Source: Pseudomonas sp. S06B 330 (lineage in GTDB: Bacteria > Pseudomonadota > Gammaproteobacteria > Pseudomonadales > Pseudomonadaceae). From it: a stretch of 64,000 bases of DNA. The notes beneath the pieces are model-generated. The model was not told the origin of the DNA. It saw only the letters and a program-made list of their open reading frames with translations, and did no database searches. The position numbers were made by a program, and so were the translations under genes. The stretch lies in NCBI RefSeq assembly GCF_002845275.2, contig NZ_CP088149.1, forward strand, positions 4,894,501 through 4,958,500. Reading direction: 5' to 3'. Shown piece after piece: positions 37,009 through 46,586 of this stretch; position 1 is the stretch's first letter, and each line of letters opens with the position of its first letter.

Positions 37009-38612
37009 GCGCCAAAAGCCCGGATGTGCAGTTTGCGGTAGCGGTCGTAGCGGCTGTCGCTTTCAGGGATGCCGGCGACACAGGTCAGGCAAGCCCGGCA
37101 TTCATCCATCAAGGCTGGCGGTGGCGTTTCACCGCCGATGCGCAATAAGGCCTGGGCGGTGTTGAGGGCAATGCTGATGTTCTTTGGTTGCAACGTCAGG
37201 GCACGGCGGAACAGCGCCAAGGCCTCACTGAGTTGCCCGCCCTGGTAGCTGCGCACGCCTTGACGGTTGAGGTCGACGGCTTCGGTCACCGCCCCGAGCA
37301 CTGTCGGGTCGTCGGTCAGGCGCGATACGCTCTGCATGACCTTGGGGTCATCACCGTAGGTTTCCACGCAGTTTTTCAAAATCGAGGTGCCGGCCGACTC
37401 CTGGCCGAGTTTCTGCAATTGGCTGGCGACCACCAACGCCGCTTCCACCGAGAAAAATTGCTCCATCTTGTCCAGGCGGGCCATGGCTTGCTCGGTCAGC
37501 TTGGCGGCAGTTTCGGCGTCGCCGGCTTGTTGCAGGCTGGCGGCCTTCATCAACCGCGCCCGAACCTGCAGCCCCTGGTCTTCGACGTTTTCCTTGGCAA
37601 CCTCACTGAGCACGGTGTTGATCTCGACCCGAGTGCGCGCATCCAGACCATTGCCGGTGTTCTTGCTCATCAATGCCTGGACCAGACCGAGGTTGCTCTC
37701 AGGGTCCTTGTAACGAGAACTCTGCCCCTGGTTGACCGCATGCCGATAGGCCTTGGAAGAGGTGTCGTAGTCATCGTTGTTCAGCGCCAGCTTACCCAGC
37801 ATCATCTGCCGACGCACCGCCAGCGGTGACAAGCGCACCGCCTCTTCCAGCACGCCCTGGGCCCGCTTGTTTTCCCCCAGAGCAACCAACACTTCGGCCA
37901 ACCCGTCGTACAGCCCTGGCATCAGCGGAAACGCCTTAAGGGCCTGTTCATACACACCTTGGGCCTGGGAAAACTGATTGCGTTTGTACAACAGGCTGCC
38001 CAGCGCCGCATACGCCCACGGGGTAGCGCGGCTAGAAATAATGGTGGTGAGGAATTTTTCCAGTTCGTCGTAACGATTGAGATCACGCAGGGCATCAGCG
38101 CGATAGCGTAAGCACAACGGCGCAAAGCGTGGGTCCTTCTTGCACAGCTCGGCGCAGGCCGCCAGCACCTCGGCCGGGCGACCACGGTCCAGGGCTTGCA
38201 GGATCGGCTTGAGCAGGGTTTTGCGTTGCACCAGCTTTTCCAGGCGCTGGGCCAGGCCGATACGGTTGAACGGCTTGGTCAGGTAGGCATCGGGCTCATG
38301 CTCCAGGGCACTGAGGACAATGGCCTGACTGGTTTCAGCGGTCACCATGAGAAACACACACTCATGGCTGATCAACTTGTCGAGGATCAGGTCTTCGAGC
38401 ACCTGCTGGCCGTTCTTCTTGCCATCGCCGAGGTGAAAGTCCTGAAGGATGAAGTCATAGCGCTTCTGCGCGCACATGCGCAGAGCCTGCTCACCACTGT
38501 CGGCGGTATCGACATCACGCACTCCCAACTCGCGCAACATGGAGCGAGCGGAACTGCGGAAATCGGAGAAATCATCAACGATCAGAAAACTTTTTTGGCT
38601 GTAGACCTGCAT
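37005..38612 (-). CDS. Response regulator: CheY-like receiver fused to TPR repeats
   Basis: 535 residues. Receiver at 1-125: Asp13/Asp14, phospho-acceptor Asp58 (ILQDFHLG), Thr91, Lys113 (YLTKPF). The remaining ~400 residues form TPR-type helical repeats (for example YAALGSLLYKRNQFSQAQGV, PGLYDGLAEVLVALGENKRA). There is no DNA-binding, GGDEF or other enzyme output, so it should act by protein-protein contacts. It shares an operon with the soluble kinase. The frame is open to 38660 but MQVYSQKSFLIVDDF at 38612 is the natural receiver start. Confidence 0.88.
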   Translation of the reverse strand: MQVYSQKSFLIVDDFSDFRSSARSMLRELGVRDVDTADSGEQALRMCAQKRYDFILQDFHLGDGKKNGQQVLEDLILDKLISHECVFLMVTAETSQAIVLSALEHEPDAYLTKPFNRIGLAQRLEKLVQRKTLLKPILQALDRGRPAEVLAACAELCKKDPRFAPLCLRYRADALRDLNRYDELEKFLTTIISSRATPWAYAALGSLLYKRNQFSQAQGVYEQALKAFPLMPGLYDGLAEVLVALGENKRAQGVLEEAVRLSPLAVRRQMMLGKLALNNDDYDTSSKAYRHAVNQGQSSRYKDPESNLGLVQALMSKNTGNGLDARTRVEINTVLSEVAKENVEDQGLQVRARLMKAASLQQAGDAETAAKLTEQAMARLDKMEQFFSVEAALVVASQLQKLGQESAGTSILKNCVETYGDDPKVMQSVSRLTDDPTVLGAVTEAVDLNRQGVRSYQGGQLSEALALFRRALTLQPKNISIALNTAQALLRIGGETPPPALMDECRACLTCVAGIPESDSRYDRYRKLHIRAFGA

Positions 38613-38731
38613 CCACGAAATCCGACATGGCAAGTAAAAAAAAGGATGCACAGACCTCAATAAGCACAGCCTGGCTTCGCAGATAAATCTGGCGCGACCT
38701 CAGCGTCGACACCTGGTGTTGATAACAAACG

Positions 38732-39305
38732 CTATGCACAGGCTGTAGCGGCGAGCCGGAACTGGTTGTCACCACTGCGCTTGGCTTCATACATGGCAAG
38801 GTCGGCAAGGTGAATCAAGGTATCCATGCTCGCAGCATGATCCGGGTAGATCGCCACGCCCAAGCTGGTGCCTATTTGCAACAACTCACCGGAAATGATC
38901 ATCGCAAAGGCCTGCGATTCGATCACATTGCTGCAGATCAGCTGTATTTCTTCCTCCAGTTCCAGACCGGGTGAGAACCCTTCAAGGGTCAGGACGAACT
39001 CGTCACCACCAATCCTCGCCACTGTGTCGGCCGTACGCAGCATTTGCTTGAGCCTCTTGGCGGTAAACATCAGCACCTGATCGCCGATGGCGTGGCCATT
39101 GCAGACCACCAATCCGGGCGAAGTACTGGCTGCGCTTGTAACGCTCGATATCTTCCGGGCGCACAGGACTTGCCAGACCATCCACAGGCTGGCCAGCGTA
39201 TAGCTGCCGTTCAAGGTCTCGTCCGCGCAGCAACGCACGTACCCACAAGATCGAGAGGATGACCAGGCCGATCCAGAGCACGACGATGTACAGCATATGC
39301 GTCAT
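38732..39305 (-). pseudogene. Remnant of a membrane-anchored GGDEF protein
   Basis: The 5' part (39305 down to ~39114) encodes a membrane-anchored start (MLYIVVLWIGLVILSILWV then RPEDIERYKRSQYFA). From ~39112 another frame carries the second half of a GGDEF domain: NGHAIGDQVLMF, RTADTVARIGGDEFVLTLEG, and SLGVAIYPDHAASMDTLIHLADLAMYEAKR to a stop at 38732. The first ~50 residues of the domain (DxLTGLxNR and the Mg-binding Asp) are missing, so this is a deletion plus frameshift. The signature GGDEF is intact, but cyclase activity is not expected. Confidence 0.7.
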
Positions 39306-39385
39306 GGTGAGGCGCCTAGAAATGATAGCAAATGGCTATCATCTTCGATCCTCTACCGGTCGTAAAGCCTGTCGTCGGTTACCGC

Positions 39386-39970
39386 TCACTGCACCGCTTG
39401 GCAGCTCAGCTCTGCACCGAACCACTTCACCTTGGCTTCGCCCTGGTGCTCCCAAAACTCAACACCTTCGGCGCCATACTTGCTGCCACTGGCCGCAGGT
39501 TGGGCCATGGCGATGGTCTGATCATCGCCATAGGTAAGCACTACCGCCTGCGGTTCCAGCTGGGTGTAGAAGACTGCAGTGAACGGCTTGCTGCTGTCAT
39601 CGCAGTCAAATTCAACAGCTGCTGGCACTTGAACAGCACCTGACTGAATATGCAGTTTGACCATGCGCACCTGGTATTGCTCAAGGATACAAGCATCGAC
39701 ATCGCTGGCTTTCCAGCACTCATCGCGACCCTTGATCCAGCCACGTTGCGTGGCCTTGAGCTGCTTTTGGGTATCACTATCGGCTTGCCCAAGGGTACGC
39801 TTGTACAGCGCGGCAAGGTCGCGGTCGAGCTTGCTCAGCTGTGGGCTCTGGCACACCTTGAGTGCCACGCCCTCAGCGTTGTCACACGAAAACGACGGCC
39901 CCTGCGCCGCTAACGCAGCAACTGTGGATAACAGGCAGGTCGCCAGCACCAGGGTGCGTGCACGGAACAT
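39386..39970 (-). CDS. Exported LprI/MliC-like lysozyme-inhibitor family protein
   Basis: 194 residues with a signal peptide (LVLATCLLSTVAALAAQ). Residues ~28-95 match the LprI/DUF1311 type (SFSCDNAEGVALKVCQSPQLSKLD with paired Cys, then a helical YKRTLGQADSD). The C-terminus (~115-190) resembles MliC, including FDCDDSSKPFTAVFY and VKWFGAELSC. Such proteins inhibit host lysozyme; that function is inferred. GGAGG lies eight bases before the ATG at 39970, preferred over a TTG six bases up. Confidence 0.82.
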   Translation of the reverse strand: MFRARTLVLATCLLSTVAALAAQGPSFSCDNAEGVALKVCQSPQLSKLDRDLAALYKRTLGQADSDTQKQLKATQRGWIKGRDECWKASDVDACILEQYQVRMVKLHIQSGAVQVPAAVEFDCDDSSKPFTAVFYTQLEPQAVVLTYGDDQTIAMAQPAASGSKYGAEGVEFWEHQGEAKVKWFGAELSCQAVQ

Positions 39971-40044
39971 GGACAAGGCCTCCAGCGGAAAATACCTGCC
40001 AGAGAGTACAGCAGAAATTCACCCTGACGCGGCAAAACCGCTGC

Positions 40045-42768
40045 TCAGGCCAGTAACCCCAAGGCCTTTGCCCGGGCAACTGCCTGAGTTCGGCGTTCGA
40101 CGCCCAGCTTGCTGTTGATATGGCTGGCGTGGGTCTTGACCGTATGCAGTGAAATAAACAGCCGTTCACTGATCTCCTGATTGGAGCAACCTTGGGCAAT
40201 CAGTTCCAACACCGCCTTCTCCCGGGTGCTCAAGGTTTCACTGCCCGCGCTGGCAACGTCCACGCTTTCACTGACGGGCAACAACGCCAGCAGGCTGGTC
40301 TGAATTGGGCTGGCGGGTTGCATCAGCAGCTGTTCGCGCAGCCACACAGGGTGGTCCTGCAACAACCGCTGAAACGGTTGCAAGGCGCCACCGCGTGCCG
40401 CCTCCAGGCTCAACTTGAGTAAATCACGCGCCTGCACCGGGCTGTTGTTGGCCAACAGCAAGCCAGTCCATTGGCACAGTGCGATGACACACAGCAGCTG
40501 ACCGCCGCTTGCCTGCCCACGCTCCACCAGCGCTTGCAGACGCTGCCCGGCCTGTTCCAGGCGTCCTTGAGTCCGTTCGAGCAAGGCTTGTTGCAACTCG
40601 ATATGCAACGGTAGCAAGGGATGGAACTCCGGCGCTGCAGCCGCCTTCTTGCCACCATAGGTCTGCCCCAGGCGCAATAGCCAGGACTCCGCCAGGTCGG
40701 TGCGCCCCTGCGCCAACCACAGTTCACATTTGACCAAGGTAATCATGGCCAGATAGAAAACCGGCGGCACATCCCAGATGTGCATCAGCCGCTCGGCCTC
40801 GGCCAGTTCGCTGAAGGCCTCGGTAAAGCGCCCTTCGCGGCCATCGAGCGAAGCGATGACACAATGGCCGATCAGCACACTGATATCGCGGCAAGCTCGC
40901 GCCTCGACCAGGCCGGCGCGCAGGCGGCTACGCCCGGCCTCCCCTTGCAGGCGCGTAGCCAGTAGATAACCCTCGTACAAGGTCAGGCGCGCACGTGCCG
41001 CGTACAGGCGTTGCGCCGATAGCCCTTGCAAACGCTGTAACCCCTGACGCACTTCTTCCAGGGCGCGCAGCACTTCGCCACGGGCATGGAGCACCCGGGC
41101 GCGGTCGTAATGCGCCAGCGCTTCGAACAGCGGATTGCCCACGCGCTGCGCCAGCTCCAGGGCCTCGCGATTCCAGTTGCGTGCACGCGGGAAGTCAGCG
41201 TCGGCAATGGCCAGGTTGGACAAGGTCGACAAACACACCAGACGTTGGCCGTAGCGTTTTTGCGGCAGGCTGCGCAGCGCTTCGCCACAGCACGCCAAGG
41301 TACGCTCGCGATCGCCACGGCCACGGGCAATCACGCCGCTCAAGGCTAGCCATTGCGCCAGCATGGATTTTTGCGCCGTCGCCGATGGCGCTGGCAGGAA
41401 ATGGCTCAAGTGACTGGCCAGCTCTTCGGCGGCGTCGAGTTGACCAGCCAGACCCAAGGCCCAGCTGTAAAGCACAATCAGGCGTGGAGTGCTGATCAGC
41501 AGGCTATCGGGCAGGTCCATTTTCCAACGTAGCAACATGCCGACATTCTGCTCGGCCAGCAGCTGCTCTTCAGAAAGGTTCTGTACCAGGTTGGCGGCGA
41601 CATCCAGATGCCCTGCACGCAACGCCTGCTCCACGGCCTCGTCGAGCAAGCCTTGACCATGGAACCAGCGACAAGCACGCAAGTGCAGGCTCGACAGCGG
41701 CAAACTGGGCTGTCGGCTGCGCAACAGGTCGGAAAAAAGATGGTGATAGCGGTACCAGCGTCCGTTCTCGTCTAACGGCACCAGAAAGACCTGATGCGCC
41801 TGTAGATAACGGATGATTTCAGCACTGTCGTGGCTATCTCGCAGGGCATCGCACAATTCGCTGCAGAAACGCTCCTGACAGGCAGTGTCATTGAGGAAGG
41901 CCTGGACCTCCGCTGGAAGGATGTCGATCACTTCTTCGAGCAGGTAGTCACGGATTAGCCCTTCGCCACCATGCAACGCCTGCGGCAAGGCACTGTCGAC
42001 CCCCGACTCGCTGGCGGCCAGTTGCCAGAAGCGCAGCCCGGCAATCCAGCCGTCACTGCGTTGTATCAGGTTGTCCAGGGCCTGGCCGCGCAAGCTGGTT
42101 GATTGTTGGCCCAACACCGCCAACGACTCGTCGGGGGTCAAGCGCAGGTCCTGCTCGTTGAGCTCAAGCAATTGCCGCGACAGGCGCAGCCGCGCCAAGT
42201 GCCAGTCCGGGCGCAAACGGCTGGTAACCAGAAGCACCAAGCCCGGTGGCAGGTGGTTGAGAAAAAATTGCAGACAACGATCAAGAACCGGTCCTTGCGC
42301 CAGATGGTAGTCATCGAGCACCAGTAACAACGGATTGTGTGGCTGCAGATGGTGAGCCAACTCATCAAGCAGGCCATCAAGCCATTCTTCGAAGGCAAAG
42401 GGCTGATGGCGCTGGCGCATCTTCAACAGGCCCAAGGCCTGGTTGCCCAGCGCCGGGCAATACTGTTGCAGCCCCTCAAGCAAGCGCTCAAGAAAGCGCC
42501 CCGGATCATTGTCACGCCGGCTCAAGCCCAACCACAGGCTGCTCCAGTGATTGGGTAAGCTCTGACAGAACTCCACCGCCAGGGAACTCTTGCCAAACCC
42601 TGCAGGTGCGTTGACCAGCAACAAGCGCCCGCCCAGCCCAGATTGCAGCCGTTGACACAAACGCGCCCGCGGCACGTGCCCTTCAGGCAGTGGCGGACGA
42701 TAGAAGCGTCCTTCCAGGACGCTCATGGCCTGGCTGGCGAACCCTTGCGTACGGGACAGATCAGTCAT
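40045..42768 (-). CDS. MalT-type LuxR family transcriptional regulator (STAND ATPase)
   Basis: 907 residues. N-terminal ATPase with the P-loop VNAPAGFGKSSLAVEF near 55 and a Walker B-like LLVLDDYHL; a long TPR-like middle (~400-800) with repeated helical segments such as LARLSLALECPL-style pairs; a LuxR HTH at the C-terminus (STREKAVLELIAQGCSNQEI to LFISLHTVKTHASHI). This is the MalT/AlkS/AcoK type that binds an inducer and ATP. It is transcribed in the same direction as, and downstream of, the DUF1329/DUF1302 genes, which it probably controls; a similar link is recalled from P. putida. Confidence 0.92.
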   Translation of the reverse strand: MTDLSRTQGFASQAMSVLEGRFYRPPLPEGHVPRARLCQRLQSGLGGRLLLVNAPAGFGKSSLAVEFCQSLPNHWSSLWLGLSRRDNDPGRFLERLLEGLQQYCPALGNQALGLLKMRQRHQPFAFEEWLDGLLDELAHHLQPHNPLLLVLDDYHLAQGPVLDRCLQFFLNHLPPGLVLLVTSRLRPDWHLARLRLSRQLLELNEQDLRLTPDESLAVLGQQSTSLRGQALDNLIQRSDGWIAGLRFWQLAASESGVDSALPQALHGGEGLIRDYLLEEVIDILPAEVQAFLNDTACQERFCSELCDALRDSHDSAEIIRYLQAHQVFLVPLDENGRWYRYHHLFSDLLRSRQPSLPLSSLHLRACRWFHGQGLLDEAVEQALRAGHLDVAANLVQNLSEEQLLAEQNVGMLLRWKMDLPDSLLISTPRLIVLYSWALGLAGQLDAAEELASHLSHFLPAPSATAQKSMLAQWLALSGVIARGRGDRERTLACCGEALRSLPQKRYGQRLVCLSTLSNLAIADADFPRARNWNREALELAQRVGNPLFEALAHYDRARVLHARGEVLRALEEVRQGLQRLQGLSAQRLYAARARLTLYEGYLLATRLQGEAGRSRLRAGLVEARACRDISVLIGHCVIASLDGREGRFTEAFSELAEAERLMHIWDVPPVFYLAMITLVKCELWLAQGRTDLAESWLLRLGQTYGGKKAAAAPEFHPLLPLHIELQQALLERTQGRLEQAGQRLQALVERGQASGGQLLCVIALCQWTGLLLANNSPVQARDLLKLSLEAARGGALQPFQRLLQDHPVWLREQLLMQPASPIQTSLLALLPVSESVDVASAGSETLSTREKAVLELIAQGCSNQEISERLFISLHTVKTHASHINSKLGVERRTQAVARAKALGLLA

Positions 42769-42921
42769 GGCCGGCTCGTTTTAGTTAGGGAATCTTCGGC
42801 AGTACGGATCAGGGCAGACTAGCGGTTAAACACGCACATTTGAAGATGATTGCCGCCCTTTGCAGAAAAAAGACTAAAACAAAAAGCAACAGATCCACGC
42901 CTGACAGACCACACAAACAGA

Positions 42922-42945
42922 AACGCCCCGGCAAGCCGGGGCGTT
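42922..42945. terminator. Strong hairpin after the DUF1329 gene
   Basis: AACGCCCCGGC / GCCGGGGCGTT, exact 11-bp stem, 28 bp past the stop, with a moderate T-rich tail on the minus strand. Confidence 0.8.
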
Positions 42946-42972
42946 CTGGGAGATCACACGGAGGTTTGAAGC

Positions 42973-44349
42973 TTAGCGCACACCTTCCTGGCGAAGCGCT
43001 GCGGGCTGGAAATCAGCCTTTGAGGCGGTGAAACCAAAGTCGTAGGCTTTTTTCTCCTCGTTTTTCATGCCCAGTGCCAAATAGCGACCCGACTGCAGGT
43101 CGTAGATGGCTTCCAGGGTGTACCACGGCACCTGGACGTTGTAGTAGTCCTGGGAGTGGGCCTCGGAAACACGCCACAATTGATTGCGACCGTCGTATTG
43201 ATCGATCACTGCTGCTTGCCAGGTGTCTTCATCAATGTAGAAATCACGCTTGGCATAGATGTGGCGCTGGCCCGGTTTCAAGGTCGCAACCACATGCCAG
43301 ACACGGCGCAGCTCATAGCGGCTCAAGTCCTGATTGATGTGTCCGGCCTTGATAATGTCGGCGTACTTGAGTGTCGGTGAGTCGAGTTTGTAGCTGTTGG
43401 AGGCGATGTACAGCTCTTTCTTGCCTTCCAGCTTCCAGTCGTAGCGGTCCGGTGCGCCATTGAACATATCCAGGTTATCGGACGTTCGCAGACCGTCAGC
43501 GGCGGTACCCGGGCCGTCGTAGGAGACTTGTGGCGCGGCACGTACACGGCGCTGACCGGCATTATAGACCCATGCCTTACGCGGTTCTTTGACCTGGTCG
43601 AGGGTCTCATGGACCAGCAGCACTGTGCCGGCCAGGCGCGCCGGCGCCGTCACATTCTGCTTGAAGTAGAACAGCACATTACCTGGCTCGGCCGGATTGT
43701 AATCCTTGACTTTGTCACGGAAGACAAATTGATCCTTGAAATACACCAGGCTGTAAGAGCCATTGGTTTGTGGCGTGGCCTGGGTTACCAGTCGGGTCAC
43801 GCTGCCGCCGCGATAGCGAGTGATGTGGTTCCAGATGACCTCGACACCGCTCTTGGGAATCGGAAACGGTATGGCGGTATCGAAGTTTTCCAGGCCGTTG
43901 CCGCCGCCTACCAGATTGGTACTGGTAGCGTTTTTCTTGATCGCGGCAAACACGGCGTCAGGCACGGTAGCGCCACGGTGAGTCGGGTACACCGGGAGCT
44001 TGTAGCTGTCCGGGTAACGTTTGAGCATCGCGATCTGGCCTGGGGACAGTTTGTCCTTGTACTGGTCAACGTTCTGCGCGGTGATGGTGTACAACGGCTT
44101 CTCGCCCGCATACGGGTCGGCCAGGAAGCCTTTGGCGTCAACCGCACCAGCATTGGTCGCCAGCGGCTTCCAGGCGCTGATTGAACCATCGGCGTTACCG
44201 GCTTTTTCCGCACCCATCGGCGTCAGGCTGGTGCCGAGCTTGGCCGCTTCATCGGCAGACACTGCCGCCATGACGCTGGTGGCCAGCAGCGACAGGCCCA
44301 ACACACCGGCTTGCAGCAGATTCTTGGTCATTTTCATATTCATGCTCAT
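42973..44349 (-). CDS. DUF1329 family periplasmic protein
   Basis: 458 residues with a signal peptide (LLQAGVLGLSLLATSVMAAV). Matches DUF1329, beta-rich proteins related to the LolB/LolA-type lipoprotein carriers and often found beside DUF1302 proteins. Landmarks: LGTSLTPMGAEKAGNADG, ITRYRGGSVTRLVTQA and RKAWVYNAGQRRVRAAP. Substrate unknown; lipid or ester handling in the periplasm is the leading idea. Start 44349 (MSMNMKM) is kept; 44343 is also possible. The DUF1302 gene ends 15 bp upstream, so the two are one operon. Confidence 0.88.
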   Translation of the reverse strand: MSMNMKMTKNLLQAGVLGLSLLATSVMAAVSADEAAKLGTSLTPMGAEKAGNADGSISAWKPLATNAGAVDAKGFLADPYAGEKPLYTITAQNVDQYKDKLSPGQIAMLKRYPDSYKLPVYPTHRGATVPDAVFAAIKKNATSTNLVGGGNGLENFDTAIPFPIPKSGVEVIWNHITRYRGGSVTRLVTQATPQTNGSYSLVYFKDQFVFRDKVKDYNPAEPGNVLFYFKQNVTAPARLAGTVLLVHETLDQVKEPRKAWVYNAGQRRVRAAPQVSYDGPGTAADGLRTSDNLDMFNGAPDRYDWKLEGKKELYIASNSYKLDSPTLKYADIIKAGHINQDLSRYELRRVWHVVATLKPGQRHIYAKRDFYIDEDTWQAAVIDQYDGRNQLWRVSEAHSQDYYNVQVPWYTLEAIYDLQSGRYLALGMKNEEKKAYDFGFTASKADFQPAALRQEGVR

Positions 44350-44364
44350 CCTGAATCCGTGTGC

Positions 44365-46248
44365 TTAGAAGTTCACGCCGAAGCTGAGGGCAATGAAGTC
44401 GCGATCATCCACGGTGGTGTACTTGCCATCGAAGAAGTTGGTGTACGACAGGCTGGTGGTGTAGGTGTTCTGGTACTCGGCGTCCAGGCCCAGGCTGACC
44501 GCCTTGCGCCCTTCTTCGAAGTTGCCGCCAGGGCCTGGGGAGTAACCGGAAACGTCATGCGACCAGGCCACGTTGGGCTTGAGGTTGACCCCGGCAAACA
44601 CGTCGTTGTAGTCCCAGATGGCGCGAGCGCGGTAGCCCCAGGAGGTACTGGTGGTGAAACCATCGTTTTCGCATTTGCGCGAGGCGTTGGCCGACGAGGC
44701 ATTGTTGCCAGCACCCGTGATGGTCCGCCCGTTGAGGAACTCACAGGTATTCGCCGGGCCGGTAGGCTCCAGCGGCCCTGGGCCGTAGACCGGGTCACGG
44801 CCATAACGCATCTTGTGCGCACTCTCCAAACCACCGATGTGAGTAACGCCGACTTCACCCACTACGGTCAGGCGGCTAGCACCCATTACCTGGTCGAAGA
44901 AGTGCGTAAAGGTCGTTTGCAGCTGAGTGATTTCCTTACGGGTGTAGCCGTGCTGGTCTTGACCTGGAACACCTTTGAGCAGCGAAGCATTACCCAACCC
45001 CGGGATTGGCGTCACACCGGAGTAGAGAATATCGGTGGTATTGAGCTGAACCGGCGCGTTCGGCCGGTAGCTGAGTTCACCGCTCCACGCGGTACCGGTA
45101 GGCAAGGTAGTGGAGAAGCTCAAACCGTACAGACGGATATCTTCCGGGTACTCAACGAAGTACTTCGAGTTACCGGCAACAATCAGCGGCGCCAGTGGCT
45201 GTAGCTGCGGCGGCAGGTTCTGCAAGCCGGCATAAACCGAAGGATCAGCACCCGTGGCACTGAAAATCGGCGCACGACTGTGGTAATTCATGAAGTACGC
45301 GCCGAACTCAGTATCCAGTGGCTCGAACATGTAGCGAAACGCTACGCCGAATTGACCACTGTCACGCGCATCGCGATCTGCGCCACGGTCGACCTTCACA
45401 CCCTCTTCGTTGATGTCGACACCCTGGCTAGCCAGAAAACCCAGTGCTTGTGGCGGCAGGCTGCGGCTGCTGTTAAGCAAACGCAAGTTGTCGGTACAAC
45501 CGTCGGCGATAACGTCCGGTTGGGAGAAGAACGTGCCGCAGTTGTCGACGACGGTCTGGTCCCATTCGATCTGGTAGAACGCTTCGGCCGAGAGGTTGTC
45601 GGTCAGGCTCTGCGACACATAGAACATGTTGACCGGAATCAGGCCTTCCTTGATCTCGGCCCCAGGACGGCGGAACGCGGCCACGTCGATCGGGTTGATC
45701 GAGTTGATACCACCGCCGATGAAGGTACTTTCACCCCAGCTCACTACCTGCTTGCCCAAGCGCACCGAGCCTGGCTGATCGGCAATCGAGTAGTTATGGT
45801 AGACGAAGGCATCGAGAATCTGCCCACCGGCGGACTTGGCGCCTTCTTTGCGGTTGGAGTCACTGATGTCCTTGAACTCACGGTGTTCATCCTTGAGTTC
45901 GAAGTCGTACCAGTACTTGCCACGCACGAATACACCGGTGTCGCCGTACTTGAGCTCCAGGTCATGGATGCCTTTGAAGATTTTCGAGAAGGTTTCACCG
46001 CGCTTGAAGTTCAGGTGGCCGTCATCGGAGGTCTGCGACAAACCTTTGCCGCCGTTGTTGACGCCAATCAGGTTCTCGTTCGGCTTGGCCGTTGACCAGC
46101 TGGCGCCCACAGACAGCGACGAGTCAAACGAGCCTTCGATTTCACCGATGTTGAAACTGACGCCGAATGCAGGACCGGCGAGCGTAGAAGCGAGGCTGAC
46201 GGCCAATGGCAGTTTCGCCCGGCGCCAGAACAGATTTGCTGATGTCAT
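44365..46248 (-). CDS. DUF1302 family outer-membrane beta-barrel protein
   Basis: 627 residues with a signal peptide ending near GPAFG. Family motifs: FNIGEIEGSFDSSLSVGASW, GKYWYDFELKDEHREF, LGKQVVSWGESTFIGGGI and a C-terminal FIALSFGVNF with a final aromatic, as in outer-membrane barrels. DUF1302 proteins are usually paired with DUF1329 and are found in gene clusters for steroid, ester and lipid use. A LuxR-MalT regulator and an acyl-CoA ligase flank it here. GGAG precedes the ATG by 9 bases. Confidence 0.88.
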   Translation of the reverse strand: MTSANLFWRRAKLPLAVSLASTLAGPAFGVSFNIGEIEGSFDSSLSVGASWSTAKPNENLIGVNNGGKGLSQTSDDGHLNFKRGETFSKIFKGIHDLELKYGDTGVFVRGKYWYDFELKDEHREFKDISDSNRKEGAKSAGGQILDAFVYHNYSIADQPGSVRLGKQVVSWGESTFIGGGINSINPIDVAAFRRPGAEIKEGLIPVNMFYVSQSLTDNLSAEAFYQIEWDQTVVDNCGTFFSQPDVIADGCTDNLRLLNSSRSLPPQALGFLASQGVDINEEGVKVDRGADRDARDSGQFGVAFRYMFEPLDTEFGAYFMNYHSRAPIFSATGADPSVYAGLQNLPPQLQPLAPLIVAGNSKYFVEYPEDIRLYGLSFSTTLPTGTAWSGELSYRPNAPVQLNTTDILYSGVTPIPGLGNASLLKGVPGQDQHGYTRKEITQLQTTFTHFFDQVMGASRLTVVGEVGVTHIGGLESAHKMRYGRDPVYGPGPLEPTGPANTCEFLNGRTITGAGNNASSANASRKCENDGFTTSTSWGYRARAIWDYNDVFAGVNLKPNVAWSHDVSGYSPGPGGNFEEGRKAVSLGLDAEYQNTYTTSLSYTNFFDGKYTTVDDRDFIALSFGVNF

Positions 46249-46586
46249 CGACGCTACTCCATGTACTTTCTTTATTTTTATGGCAGTGAGTCCTTTGCAG
46301 AAACGCCTTGTTCGACGGGTGTGAGCGCACCTGAATCGTCAAACAAGTGGCTAGGCACAAATCTGTGCAGCCCCCCATTCCTGAAAACCCCCTGACCCGA
46401 CTATAGCCAGCAGGTAGTGGTGCTAGATCCCTCTAAAGTGTGATTTGCATCGCTGACCCTCTGCCGCGGTTTTCTTCACCAGTCGCAGCACTGGCAGCGG
46501 CAAGAATGGCTGAAAAACGACATTTGACAAGACCAATATGCGTCTATCCTGCGGGTCGCACCCCATTGAGCCCGACCCGCACAGCC
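46249..46586. other. Intergenic region upstream of DUF1302
   Basis: 338 bp. Holds a TATAGT-type -10 candidate on the minus strand near 46405 (promoter for DUF1302) and, at 46551-46580, 8-base arms GCGGGTCG / CGACCCGC that may end the acyl-CoA ligase transcript. A site for the LuxR regulator is likely here but none is recognised. Confidence 0.45.
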
